Below, in pieces: positions 35,116 through 43,981 of a DNA stretch of 64,000 bases. A model generated the notes under the pieces. That model was not told the origin of the DNA. It saw only the letters and a list, made by a program, of their open reading frames with translations, and made no database searches. The stretch is from the NCBI GenBank assembly GCA_900468625.1, contig UBUL01000025.1:1-64000 (forward strand), read 5' to 3'. A program made the translations under genes and the position numbers. Origin of the DNA: Hyphomicrobiales bacterium (GTDB lineage Bacteria; Pseudomonadota; Alphaproteobacteria; Rhizobiales; Rhizobiaceae). Position 1 is the stretch's first letter, and each line of letters begins with the position of its first letter.

Positions 35116-35130
35116 GTGGTTCTCCTGGTC

Positions 35131-37881
35131 TTATTCGGCCGCCGCGGCCTTGCCGATGGTGCCTTGCTTGTTGCGCTCGACGTCGTGGAGAAGGCCGCCC
35201 TTGCGGGTATAGGCGGCCCAGGTGAGGACGAGACAGGTCACGTAGAAGATGAGGAAGGCCGACAGTGCCGCCTGCGGCCCGCCGGTAAAGGTGATCGAAA
35301 GCCCGTAGCCCATCGGAATGAAGAAGGCGCCGAAGGCAGCAATCGCCGAGGTAAAGCCGGTGATCGCAGCGGATTCCTTTTCCGCCTCCAGGCGGCGGGC
35401 TTCGGGCGTCGCATCCGGCATCAGCCGGATCATTTCCTTGCCCATGATCGCCGGGATCATCTGGAAGGTCGAAGCATTACCGACGCCGGTTGCGAAGAAG
35501 AGAACGAGGAAGGAGAGGAAGAAGCCCCAGAAGGCTCCTGGCTGATCCTTGGTCGCGATGAACCAGAGGACGCCGCCGGCACCGGCCATCATCAGCACGA
35601 AGACCCAGAAGGTGACCCGCGCGCCGCCGAAGCGGTCGGCAAGCCAGCCGGTTCCCGAGCGCGACAATGCTCCAACCAGCGGACCGAGGAAGGCGAATTG
35701 CAGCGCGTTGATATCGGGAAACAGCGTCTTGGCAAGCAGTGGAAAGCCCGCCGAATAGCCGATGAAGGAGCCGAAGGTCCCGGTATAGAGCCAGCACATG
35801 ATCCAATTGTGCCGGCGCCGAAAGATGACCGCCTGCTCGGCGAAGGAAGCCTTTGCCGAAGCGATGTCGTTCATCCCGAACCAGCAGGCGAAAGCCGAGA
35901 TCGCGATGAAGGGCACGAAGAAGAAGCCGGCATTCTGCAGCCAGAGCGGAGCGCTGCCGGCCGCCGCTTTCGTCATCACCGGATCGCCGCCGAACCGGCC
36001 GAAGATGCCGGCGGTGATGACCAGCGGAACGACGAACTGGACGACGCTCACGCCGAGATTGCCGAGGCCGGCATTGAGGGCCAGCGCATTGCCCTTTTCC
36101 GACTTCGGAAAGAAGAAGGAGATGTTGGACATCGACGAGGCGAAATTACCGCCGCCAAAGCCGCAAAGCAGGGCAAGAAGAAGGAACACGATGTAGGGCG
36201 TGGTCGAGTTCTGCACCGCAAAGCCGATGCCGACGGCAGGAATGATCAGCGACCAGGTCGTCAGCGTCGTCCACAGCCGCCCGCCGAAAATCGGCACCAT
36301 GAAGGAATAGAAGATCCGGAAGGTCGCACCGGAAATGCCGGGAAGAGCAGCCAGCCAGAAGAGCTGATCGGTGGTGAACGTGTAGCCGACGAGCGGCAGC
36401 TTCGCGACGACCACGGACCAGACCTGCCATATGGCGAAGGAGAGAAGCAGCGCCGGAATCGAAAGCCAGAGATTGCGCCGCGCGATGCGGCTGCCCTTTT
36501 CCGCCCAGAAGGCCGGATCTTCCGGACGCCAGTCCGTAAGCACCGCATCGCTGCGGCGGGGCTCGACCTTCGGTGCCGGCATGCCTTGCATTTCCGGGAA
36601 GGGCGGCAGCGCTTCGAGCGTCTTTCCCACCGCGCGGCGCTCCATCTGACGGATGGCCACATGCATCCAGACAAGCGCGACCGAGACCAGCAGGAAGAGC
36701 GCCATGAAGCAGCTGGTCCACAGGCCGGTGAGATCGAGCAGAACACCGAAGAGGATCGGGAGCAGGAATCCGCCGAGACCGCCGATCATCCCGACCAGTC
36801 CGCCGACGGCGCCGACATGGTCCGGATAATAGGCCGGAATGTGCTTGTAGACGGCGGCTTTGCCCAGCGCCATGAAGAAGCCGAGGACGAAGAGGACGAC
36901 GGTGAAGCCTACCAGCCCCATTTCGAGGTGGAAGGTGGCAGGGCCGTTGAGTGTTCTGACCGCGTAATCGGCCGGCGGATAGGCAAGGATGAAGGTGGCG
37001 ACGATGGACACCAAAAACGTCCAGTAGAGCACGCGGCGTGCGCCGTAGACATCCGACAGATGGCCGCCATAGGCGCGGAAAAGACTGGCTGGCACGGAGA
37101 AGAAGGCGGCAATCATGCCGGCGGTGCGAATATCCAGCCCGTAGACATTGATCAGATATTGCGGCAGCCACAGCGCAAGGGCGACAAAGGCGCCGAAGAC
37201 AACGAAGTAATAGAGCGAGAAGCGCCAGACCTGCACATTCTTTAAGGGTTCGAGTTCGAGCCATGCGCTCTTCGGCCTTTGGCCGGTGCGGCGGCGTTCG
37301 GCATGGATGGGATCGTCTTTCGTCGTGAACCAGAAGAAGATCGCGGTGACGACCAGACCGGCCGCCCAGATCTCTGCAACTGCATGCCAGCCCCAGGCCA
37401 CCAGGACCAGCGGTGCGAGAAACTTGGTGACGGCCGAACCGACGTTGCCGGCCCCGAAGATTCCGAGCGCCGTGCCTTGCTTGCCGGGCGGATACCATCG
37501 CGACACGTAGGCTACCCCGACGGCAAACGAACCGCCTGCAATGCCGACACCGAGAGCCGCGAGAAGCATTTGCGGATATGTGTGCGCATAGGTCAGCAAG
37601 AAAGTCGCCGCGGCAGCGGCAAGCATGGTGCCAACAAGGACGATGCGCCCGCCATAAAGATCGGTCCAGATGCCGAGTATGACGCGAATCAACGAGCCGG
37701 TAAGAATAGGCGTGCCGACCAGAAGGCCGAATTCGGTTTCGGTGAGCCCGAGCTCGTCCCGAATTCGAATACCGATGATGGCGAAAATGGTCCAGGCTGC
37801 GAAACATATCGTAAAGGCGACCGTGCTTGCGGTCAGGGCAGTGCGCTGAGCCTTGATATCAATCTCTTGGTGAACAGGCAT
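35131..37881 (-). CDS. narK: fused NarK1-NarK2 nitrate/nitrite transporter
   Basis: 916 residues containing two 12-helix MFS modules. Module 1 (about 1-430) has GLTETEFGLLVGTPILTGSL and GIFGAGNVGSAVTKFLAPLV; module 2 (about 460-900) has GGNFASSMSNISFFFPKSEK followed by GNALALNAGLGNLGVSVVQF, the nitrate signature. A soluble linker (about 415-460) joins them. Fused NarK proteins are known from Paracoccus and related bacteria, where NarK1 is a proton-linked nitrate importer and NarK2 a nitrate/nitrite exchanger. First gene of the nar operon, with an FNR-type box 80 bases upstream of the start. Confidence 0.95.
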   Translation of the reverse strand: MPVHQEIDIKAQRTALTASTVAFTICFAAWTIFAIIGIRIRDELGLTETEFGLLVGTPILTGSLIRVILGIWTDLYGGRIVLVGTMLAAAAATFLLTYAHTYPQMLLAALGVGIAGGSFAVGVAYVSRWYPPGKQGTALGIFGAGNVGSAVTKFLAPLVLVAWGWHAVAEIWAAGLVVTAIFFWFTTKDDPIHAERRRTGQRPKSAWLELEPLKNVQVWRFSLYYFVVFGAFVALALWLPQYLINVYGLDIRTAGMIAAFFSVPASLFRAYGGHLSDVYGARRVLYWTFLVSIVATFILAYPPADYAVRTLNGPATFHLEMGLVGFTVVLFVLGFFMALGKAAVYKHIPAYYPDHVGAVGGLVGMIGGLGGFLLPILFGVLLDLTGLWTSCFMALFLLVSVALVWMHVAIRQMERRAVGKTLEALPPFPEMQGMPAPKVEPRRSDAVLTDWRPEDPAFWAEKGSRIARRNLWLSIPALLLSFAIWQVWSVVVAKLPLVGYTFTTDQLFWLAALPGISGATFRIFYSFMVPIFGGRLWTTLTTWSLIIPAVGIGFAVQNSTTPYIVFLLLALLCGFGGGNFASSMSNISFFFPKSEKGNALALNAGLGNLGVSVVQFVVPLVITAGIFGRFGGDPVMTKAAAGSAPLWLQNAGFFFVPFIAISAFACWFGMNDIASAKASFAEQAVIFRRRHNWIMCWLYTGTFGSFIGYSAGFPLLAKTLFPDINALQFAFLGPLVGALSRSGTGWLADRFGGARVTFWVFVLMMAGAGGVLWFIATKDQPGAFWGFFLSFLVLFFATGVGNASTFQMIPAIMGKEMIRLMPDATPEARRLEAEKESAAITGFTSAIAAFGAFFIPMGYGLSITFTGGPQAALSAFLIFYVTCLVLTWAAYTRKGGLLHDVERNKQGTIGKAAAAE

Positions 37882-37960
37882 GGCGAAATTCCATTCGTGA
37901 CGAGGGATGGTCCTTCTTCAGTCTCGAAATCGGGAATAACTGCGAATGCCGGAGGCGACT

Positions 37961-37974
37961 TTGATTTTAGTCAA
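37961..37974 (-). promoter_or_regulatory. FNR/NNR-type box upstream of narK
   Basis: TTGATTTTAGTCAA, one mismatch from the palindrome TTGAT-N4-ATCAA. It is centred about 86 bases upstream of the narK ATG, suitable for class II activation with a transcription start near 37926. A candidate site for FnrN/FixK or the adjacent NarR-like protein. Confidence 0.7.
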
Positions 37975-38072
37975 AAGAATTTGACGATACGAAATGCAGC
38001 CAAATATTGAGAAGAATATCGACGAAATATGCCAATACATTTCGAAGAAATTGACAAATTTATACTGTTGGA

Positions 38073-38086
38073 TTGATAAATTTCAA
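38073..38086 (+). promoter_or_regulatory. FNR-like box upstream of the narR-like gene
   Basis: TTGATAAATTTCAA, one mismatch from TTGAT-N4-ATCAA, ending 43 bases before the GTG start. That close position would suit autoregulation, possibly repression. Confidence 0.55.
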
Positions 38087-38129
38087 TTATGAAATACAAA
38101 TACGTCAACGATTGACAGGAGGCCTTCCC

Positions 38130-38843
38130 GTGAGACCTGATAGTACCGCCGCAATTCGAAATCTGGGCCTCTTCGCACCCATACAGGATGACACGTTTCA
38201 TTCGCTTATGGAGGCCAGTTTCCTGCAACGCTTTCCGCAAAGTGTCGTGTTGATTCGTGAGAGCGAGCCGGCTGACTTTCTGTACATCCTGGTGGATGGG
38301 CTGGTTGAAATGTTCGCCGGCACCGGCTCTCGGGAAACGACCTTGGACATTGTAGCTCCAGTCGGCGTCTTCATTCTGGCGGCGGTGCTCAATGACGATG
38401 TCTGCCTGCAATCCGCTCGAACCCTGGCGTCTTCCAGCATTCTCATGATTCCTGCCGCACGGATACATCATGCGATGCAGACGGACCCCTCCTTCGCCCG
38501 CGCAATCGTCATGGAGCTGGCCAAGGGTTATCGCCGCGCGATCAAGGATCTGAAAAACCAGAAACTGCGTTCAGGCGCGGAGCGCTTGGCAAACTGGCTT
38601 TTGCAGGCCGAAAAGGAACAAGGAGGCAGCGGATCGGTGGACGTCGGCGTCGAAAAGCGGCTTCTGGCATCCCGCCTCGGAATGACACCCGAAAATCTAT
38701 CGCGGGCATTTTCAGTGCTGAAGGCATATGGCGTCACGGTGAAAGGATCGCACGTCGGCATTTTAGACCATGTCAGTCTGACCGAGTTTGCGAAACCAAA
38801 CACGCTCATCGATACTCCAGAGAAAAAACTCATTTTTCACTGA
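38130..38843 (+). CDS. Crp/Fnr-superfamily regulator, NarR-like
   Basis: About 237 residues from GTG 38130, which has GGAGG eight bases upstream. A cAMP-binding-like β-roll (about 20-130; VVLIRESEPADFLYILVDGL, APVGVFILAAVLND) precedes a dimerisation helix and a C-terminal HTH (VEKRLLASRLGMTPENLSRA, about 177-196). N-terminal cysteines for an oxygen-sensing [4Fe-4S] cluster are absent, so it is not FNR itself. NarR of Paracoccus, divergent from narK and responsive to nitrate/nitrite, is the closest match by structure and context. Probably activates narKGHJI through the TTGAT boxes. Confidence 0.85.
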   Translation: MRPDSTAAIRNLGLFAPIQDDTFHSLMEASFLQRFPQSVVLIRESEPADFLYILVDGLVEMFAGTGSRETTLDIVAPVGVFILAAVLNDDVCLQSARTLASSSILMIPAARIHHAMQTDPSFARAIVMELAKGYRRAIKDLKNQKLRSGAERLANWLLQAEKEQGGSGSVDVGVEKRLLASRLGMTPENLSRAFSVLKAYGVTVKGSHVGILDHVSLTEFAKPNTLIDTPEKKLIFH

Positions 38844-39142
38844 TCGAGCCGACCCGCATCTCGGCTCCCGATCGCTGAGTAGGCATTAAGGTATGCCCCG
38901 AATAGCCATAGGTCGGTAAAGATCCATATGCAGTTATCCTTCTCCCACACGGACAGGTCTCGTTAACTGCCGAGAGCATTCCAGAAAAATGCGCAGCGAT
39001 TTTCCGTCCGGAATTGCGTAAAAAGCATAGGGATGGAGCCTTAACTTGATCCGAAACGACAACATGACAACTCGAAATAGCCGGCGGGCTTCTTTCGTCC
39101 GGGTCCAGGCGAGAGGCACCGACATCGGTCGCCATGCGATGT
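38844..39142. other. convergent intergenic region with a family A repeat
   Basis: No gene supported; minus-strand frames here are compositionally unlike neighbours. Includes the repeat at 38975-39022. Confidence 0.5.
38975..39022. repeat. intergenic repeat, family A (half copy)
   Basis: AGCATTCCAGAAAAATGCGC followed by AGCGATTTTCCGTCCGGAAT and GCGTAAAA; matches the GCATTCCGGACGG arm of the full copies. Confidence 0.65.
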
Positions 39143-39181
39143 GCCCAATCCGGCTGGATCTTGTGTCCAGCCGGATTGGGC
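39143..39181 (-). terminator. strong stem-loop after the sugar ABC operon
   Basis: A perfect 16-bp stem (GCCCAATCCGGCTGGA and its complement) with a 7-base loop, ten bases past the binding-protein stop. No T-tract follows on the minus strand, so it may act as a terminator or as a 3' stabilising structure for the operon mRNA. Confidence 0.7.
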
Positions 39182-39190
39182 TGAAGAGTT

Positions 39191-40180
39191 CTACTTGCCC
39201 ATCATCTGCTTCGCATTATCGGGCGTGATAGCGGTCGTGTCGACCGTCACCGTTGCAGGTACAGATGTTGCACAGTCCAGCAATATCGACTTTGCCATGT
39301 CGATCGCTTCCTTTGCCCCTGTCGGATATGTGAACGTCGCGGACCAGTCTCCCTTTGCGACCGCCTCAATCCCGCCAGCCGGACCCGGCAAGCCATCGGT
39401 GCCGATGATCTTCACGCTCTTTCCGGCACCCTTCGCAGCCAGCAGGGCACCCGCCGCCATCATATCGTTGCTCGCATAGACCATCTTGATATCTGGATGA
39501 GCCTGCAGCATGGCAGCGAACGCCGTCTGCGCTTTATCCGGGAGCCAGTCAGCCGCCTGTTCCGCCACGATCTGGATCTTGGGATTGGCTTTCACGCCAT
39601 CCTTAAAGCCATTCAGCCGCTCGACGGCAGGCGTTGAACTCGGCAGCCCTTCAAGCACTGCCGTCTCGCCGCCATCCGGCAGAAGTGTCTTGCTTGTATA
39701 TTGACCCGCGGCCAATGCGATCTTGTAGTTGTCTCCGCCGATGAAAGCCGTGTAATCCTTGCCAGCTTCGCCGTTCGTCTTGCGATCGAGCTCGATCACG
39801 GGAATGCCCGCGTCCATCGCCCGCTTGACGGCCGGTGTGAGCGGAGCCGCCTCGAAAGGCGAGATCAACAGCAGGTCAACCTTTTGGGTGATGAAATTGT
39901 CGACCTGCGATGTCTGAGTGTTGACGTTGCCCGCCCCGTCGGCAATCTGCAGCGTGAACTGCGGAACAGCCTTGGCAGCTGCCTGCAGTTCATCGTTGAC
40001 ATGCTGGCGGTAGGGTTCCGCATTGTTTGCCTGCGAGAAGCCGATCACGAATTCGCCATTCTTGGCACAAGCCTTCACCAGCGGATCGGCAGCCTGGGCT
40101 ACGCTGGCAATCCCAAGGCAAGAACCGGCCAGAAATGCCATACGCCAGGCATTCGATAGTCGAAATGCATTCTGTGTCAT
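39191..40180 (-). CDS. sugar ABC transporter periplasmic binding protein (RbsB family)
   Basis: 329 residues. A signal peptide ending SVAQA|AD is followed by a type I periplasmic-binding fold (VIGFSQANNAEPYRQHVNDE, FITQKVDLLLISPFEAAPLT, GIPVIELDRKTNGEAG, IIGTDGLPGPAGGIEAVAKG). GGAGGAGAC precedes the ATG at 40180. Last gene of the LacI-ATPase-permease-binding-protein operon. Galactofuranose/ribose/other pentose-type ligands are plausible for this subgroup; the divergent FucU gene hints at a sugar needing mutarotation. Confidence 0.92.
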   Translation of the reverse strand: MTQNAFRLSNAWRMAFLAGSCLGIASVAQAADPLVKACAKNGEFVIGFSQANNAEPYRQHVNDELQAAAKAVPQFTLQIADGAGNVNTQTSQVDNFITQKVDLLLISPFEAAPLTPAVKRAMDAGIPVIELDRKTNGEAGKDYTAFIGGDNYKIALAAGQYTSKTLLPDGGETAVLEGLPSSTPAVERLNGFKDGVKANPKIQIVAEQAADWLPDKAQTAFAAMLQAHPDIKMVYASNDMMAAGALLAAKGAGKSVKIIGTDGLPGPAGGIEAVAKGDWSATFTYPTGAKEAIDMAKSILLDCATSVPATVTVDTTAITPDNAKQMMGK

Positions 40181-40233
40181 TGGTGTCTCCTCCACATTGA
40201 TCCCGAATCCACCTTTCGGGAGATGCCGCCACA

Positions 40234-41277
40234 CTACCTGCCCAATCCTTCGCGGCGACGAACGAGGGATTGAAGGACTGCCGCCAGAACGATGATTGCC
40301 GCCGTAGCGAGCAACTGCGTGGCTGGCGTAATGTTGTTGAGCTGAAGAATATTGGCCAAAGCCCCCAGCATGATCGTGCCGGCGATTGTTCCGACCATTG
40401 AACCGGAACCGCCGAAAAGGCTGGTTCCTCCAATGACGACAGCCGCAATGGCCGTCAGTTCGTATCCGGTCCCGTCATTGGCACTTCCGAAATTGAACTG
40501 CCCTGCATGAACGATGCCAGCCAGCGCGGATGCAAAGCCGGTGATGGCGTAGACGGCGATCTTGATGACGGAGACCGGAACGCCTGAGATGCGCGCGGCA
40601 CGCTCGTTTCCGCCGACGGCATAGACATAGCGGCCGAACCTGGTCGTGTTCAGCACGAGCGTAGCGACACAGGCAAAGATCAGAAAGACGATCGTGGCCA
40701 CCGGCACGACATTGCCGAACAGCCGGCCGCCCAGAATGGCAAAAATCGGTGGAGCGAGACCAGGGCCGTCGCCGTAGGAGATGTTGATATACTGATTGCC
40801 CGATACGACGAGAGCAAGTCCGCGAGCTGCCTGCAAACCGGCAAGGGTGACAATAAATGCTTCAAGCCGAAACTTGCTTGAAATCGCTCCCTGAACCAAC
40901 CCGAAACACGTGCCCATCAGCAGGACTGCCAGGACGGTCGTAACGAGCCCGAAACCGCTCGAGACCATCAGCGTTGCCGTCACGACGCTCGCAAGACCAA
41001 GCGTCGCCCCGACCGAGAGATCAATCCCGGCAGTGATGATTACGAACGTCATTCCAATCGCGATGATGCCGGTTTCGGACACCGCACGGACGATATTGGC
41101 GATGTTGTCGGGTTGAAGAAACAGGATGACACCATGCCGACGCGGCGAGAAAACGATGCCGCCGGCGAAGACCAAGATAAGGCCGATCAAGCTTTGGAAG
41201 CGGACCATCACCGCCAGCGGATCAATGCGCCTGGCAGGCTGAATCGCTGGACTGGACGTAATTTGCTGTTCGGACAT
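40234..41277 (-). CDS. sugar ABC transporter permease (RbsC family)
   Basis: 347 residues with about ten hydrophobic segments and the BPD_transp_2 pattern (GIIAIGMTFVIITAGIDLSV, GATLGLASVVTATLMVSSGF, RFGRYVYAVGGNERAARISG, ELTAIAAVVIGGTSLFGGSG). It forms the membrane channel. The start overlaps the ATPase stop by one base (TGATG). Confidence 0.94.
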   Translation of the reverse strand: MSEQQITSSPAIQPARRIDPLAVMVRFQSLIGLILVFAGGIVFSPRRHGVILFLQPDNIANIVRAVSETGIIAIGMTFVIITAGIDLSVGATLGLASVVTATLMVSSGFGLVTTVLAVLLMGTCFGLVQGAISSKFRLEAFIVTLAGLQAARGLALVVSGNQYINISYGDGPGLAPPIFAILGGRLFGNVVPVATIVFLIFACVATLVLNTTRFGRYVYAVGGNERAARISGVPVSVIKIAVYAITGFASALAGIVHAGQFNFGSANDGTGYELTAIAAVVIGGTSLFGGSGSMVGTIAGTIMLGALANILQLNNITPATQLLATAAIIVLAAVLQSLVRRREGLGR

Positions 41278-42794
41278 CAGGCCTCCCTCCCGTTGGCGGC
41301 CGCCAGGACTTCATGTTCGCCGACGCCGCCAGAAAACTCAGCAACGCTGCAGCCGTTGCGCAAAACCACTATTCGATCGCACAGGCCGATCAGCTCAGGC
41401 ATTTCGCTCGAAGCGACAAGGATCCCCAGTCCCTCGGAAGCGAGCTTGCGCAAACGGGTGTAGATTTCCCCCTTTGCGCCGACGTCGACGCCGCGCGTCG
41501 GCTCATCGAGAAGCAAGAGACGCGGATTGCCCAGCACTTCCTTTGCAAGGACCACCTTCTGTTGATTTCCCCCCGAGAGGGCTCCGACCGCGATAGCGGG
41601 ATTCTTTGGACGGATGTCGAATTGGCCGAAAGACCTCTTGATCGCATCCTCTTGGCGTCGTGCCGACAGCAAGCCATGTGGCGATATCCGGCGGATGACC
41701 GACATGACCAAATTGAGGCCCACCGACATGCGCAGCATGAGACCGGCCCCGCGCCGGTCGTCCGTTACGAATGCCAGCCCTGCCCTGCGCGCAGCCGCGA
41801 TCGATGTGAGCTTGGCCGGCCGGCCGCCAACCACGATCTCGCCCCGCCAATAGCCCGGCACGCCTGCTCCGTAGAGAGCGCTCAAAAGCTCGGTTCGACC
41901 GGCCCCCATAACGCCGGCGAGCCCGACAATTTCGCCACGCCGAACATCCAGATCGACTTTGACCGGCGCCTGCCAGCCGGGAGAGGCGCGATGCGGGTGG
42001 AAGGAAGCCTGCCGCAGCCGCAGGAAGACGTCACCAACACTGTCTGCGCGGCGCGGATAAAGCTCGTTCAAGGGACGTCCGACGAGAAGCTGCACCAGCT
42101 CGGCCTGCGGCGCGTCCGGCTCTGTGACGCCAGCCACCTTGCCGTCGCGCATGACTGTTACGCGATGAGCGATCTGGGGAACCTCCTCAAGACGGTGCGA
42201 GATATAGACGATACCAACGCCAGAGGACGCCAGGCCACGCATGATGTCGAACAATCGATCCACTTCGCCAACGGTCAAGGCGGCCGTCGGCTCATCCATG
42301 ATGAGGGCCTTCGATGCGTAGGAAAGCGCCTTGACTATGGCGACGACCTGGCGCTGGCCGATAGAAAGGTCGCTTACGAGCTGGGTTGGATCGATGGATT
42401 GATCGATCGCTTCCAGTCTTTTGCGCGCCTCGTGCAGCATTGCCTTGCTGTCGAGCATTCCATGCGGACGAACAAGCTCGTGCCCGAGAAAGAGATTGGC
42501 GGCCACGCTCAGGCTCGGAACGAGGTCCAGTTCCTGGAAGATCGTTGCGATGCCTGCTGCCTGTGCATCACGGGGGCCGTGAAATCGCGCCGATTTACCG
42601 TCGATGAAAATCTCCCCCTCGTCCGGCCTATGCACACCGGACAACAGGTTCATCAGCGTGGATTTTCCGGCACCGTTTTCGCCGAGCAGCGCGTGGATTT
42701 CGCCGACCTTCAGTTCGAAATCCACTCCGCGCAACGCCTGAACCCCGCCGAAGCGCTTGACGACGCCTTTCGCTGAAAGAACAACCTTACTCAT
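41277..42794 (-). CDS. sugar ABC transporter ATP-binding protein (RbsA family, tandem ABC)
   Basis: 505 residues with two ABC domains. The first has Walker A GENGAGKST, signature LSIGQRQVVAIVKAL and Walker B ALIMDEPTAAL. The second has the degenerate Walker A GVMGAGRTELLSALYG usual in RbsA-type proteins, LSGGNQQKVVLAKEV and LLLLDEPTRGVDVGAKGEIY. The ATG at 42794 overlaps the lacI stop (ATGA), so the regulator and transporter are translated from one mRNA. Confidence 0.95.
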   Translation of the reverse strand: MSKVVLSAKGVVKRFGGVQALRGVDFELKVGEIHALLGENGAGKSTLMNLLSGVHRPDEGEIFIDGKSARFHGPRDAQAAGIATIFQELDLVPSLSVAANLFLGHELVRPHGMLDSKAMLHEARKRLEAIDQSIDPTQLVSDLSIGQRQVVAIVKALSYASKALIMDEPTAALTVGEVDRLFDIMRGLASSGVGIVYISHRLEEVPQIAHRVTVMRDGKVAGVTEPDAPQAELVQLLVGRPLNELYPRRADSVGDVFLRLRQASFHPHRASPGWQAPVKVDLDVRRGEIVGLAGVMGAGRTELLSALYGAGVPGYWRGEIVVGGRPAKLTSIAAARRAGLAFVTDDRRGAGLMLRMSVGLNLVMSVIRRISPHGLLSARRQEDAIKRSFGQFDIRPKNPAIAVGALSGGNQQKVVLAKEVLGNPRLLLLDEPTRGVDVGAKGEIYTRLRKLASEGLGILVASSEMPELIGLCDRIVVLRNGCSVAEFSGGVGEHEVLAAANGREA

Positions 42795-43789
42795 GCTGCC
42801 TCTCCACACGATTCACGCAACCGCAAAACCGGCGACAATCGAACGGTTTGGCAGGGGCGGCGCTTGTTGCCTATCCGCTCGATCAGCAAGTCCGCCGCCT
42901 TCCGGCCGATCTCATCGCAAGGCTGAGCCATCAGTGTCAGGCGCGGTTCGAAATAATCTGCCCACTCGAAATCATCGATCCCGAGAACGGAAATATCTGC
43001 TGGAACCCGAAGTTTCCGTTCCCGGATGGCCCTCATGGCCCCGATCATCGTGAGATTGTTCGATGCAAGAATGGCTGTCGGCGGCTCCTTCAATTCGAGC
43101 AGACGGTGCGTCGAAGCAGTGGCGTCGGCGGTGTTGTTATTGCTGTCGCTGATCAAGTCGTCCGGCACCTCTATTCCTTTTTCCGTCATTGCGGCCCGAA
43201 AGGCATTCATGCGCTCCACGGTCGTCGCAAAACCGGGCTGCCCAAGAATGATCCCGACTCTCTTATGACGGAGCGCCACGAGATGATCGACGAGCGTGCG
43301 AATGGCAGCGACGTTATCGGTCCCGACCTGGTCGAAACGGCTATCGGACAGCCGATCAACGAGCACACAGGGAAGATCGGATTCGATGAGGTAATCCAGC
43401 GATCTCTTAGGATCGCCCGAGGCAGCAAGAATGATCCCGTCGACGCGGCGTTGATGCAGATGCTGGACCAGCTCCAGCTCTCGATCCGGATCATCCTGCG
43501 TGTCACACAGGAATACGATCAAGCCCCGCTTGGAACATTCGGCTTCGATCGCGCAGATAATGTCGCTGAAGTAAGGATTCGAAATCGCCGATATTGCGAG
43601 ACCGATGGTACCCGTGGAGGAAAGTTTGAGCGAACGAGCGAGGGCATTGGGGATATAACCAATCGCCTCCACGGTATCCATCACCAGCTTCACCTTCTCG
43701 GGCGAGACGTAGCGCGTTTTGTTGAGAACGTGCGAAACCGTGGAGACCGAAACTCCGGCCGCCTTTGCCACCGCGGAAATGGTCGTCAT
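42791..43789 (-). CDS. LacI-family transcriptional regulator of the sugar operon
   Basis: 332 residues from the ATG at 43789 (GGAGTGCGCTC upstream). LacI HTH MTTISAVAKAAGVSVSTVSH and the hinge helix region IGYIPNALARSLK are clear, followed by a sugar-binding core (GTIGLAISAISNPYFSDIIC, RRVDGIILAASGD, ISVLGIDDFEWADYFEPRLT). As first gene of the operon it controls its own synthesis, most likely through the palindrome at 43912-43931. Confidence 0.94.
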   Translation of the reverse strand: MTTISAVAKAAGVSVSTVSHVLNKTRYVSPEKVKLVMDTVEAIGYIPNALARSLKLSSTGTIGLAISAISNPYFSDIICAIEAECSKRGLIVFLCDTQDDPDRELELVQHLHQRRVDGIILAASGDPKRSLDYLIESDLPCVLVDRLSDSRFDQVGTDNVAAIRTLVDHLVALRHKRVGIILGQPGFATTVERMNAFRAAMTEKGIEVPDDLISDSNNNTADATASTHRLLELKEPPTAILASNNLTMIGAMRAIRERKLRVPADISVLGIDDFEWADYFEPRLTLMAQPCDEIGRKAADLLIERIGNKRRPCQTVRLSPVLRLRESCGEAA

Positions 43790-43911
43790 GAGCGCACTCC
43801 GGCTCTCGCCAGCAGCGCAACAAGCAGGCTTTTCAAAGTATCCTCCCAAGCGGAATTCCAACCTCCAGGAGGCCTCCCAGGATCCGCTAACATGGCACGC
43901 TAGCGTCATCG

Positions 43912-43931
43912 AAACGTTTGCGCAATCGTTT
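43912..43931. promoter_or_regulatory. LacI-type palindromic operator
   Basis: A 20-base near-perfect palindrome, AAACGTTTGC-GCAATCGTTT (18 of 20 positions symmetrical, central GC step), midway between the divergent lacI-type gene and the fucU-like gene. It has the CG-centred form typical of LacI-family operators and could control both directions. Confidence 0.8.
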
Positions 43932-43981
43932 TTTTCTGACTATCGTTCTCGGCGGAGATGATCTCCTGGGAGGGAATTGTC

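Noticed and set aside
33775-37245. A 1156-codon plus-strand frame antisense to narG/narK
   Set aside because: It is a shadow of GC-rich coding on the opposite strand: long charged low-complexity product without domains, and no ribosome-binding site. The minus-strand genes are certain.
41313-43903. Plus-strand frames of 487 and 351 codons over the sugar operon
   Set aside because: Fully antisense to the ATPase and LacI genes, which carry complete motifs.
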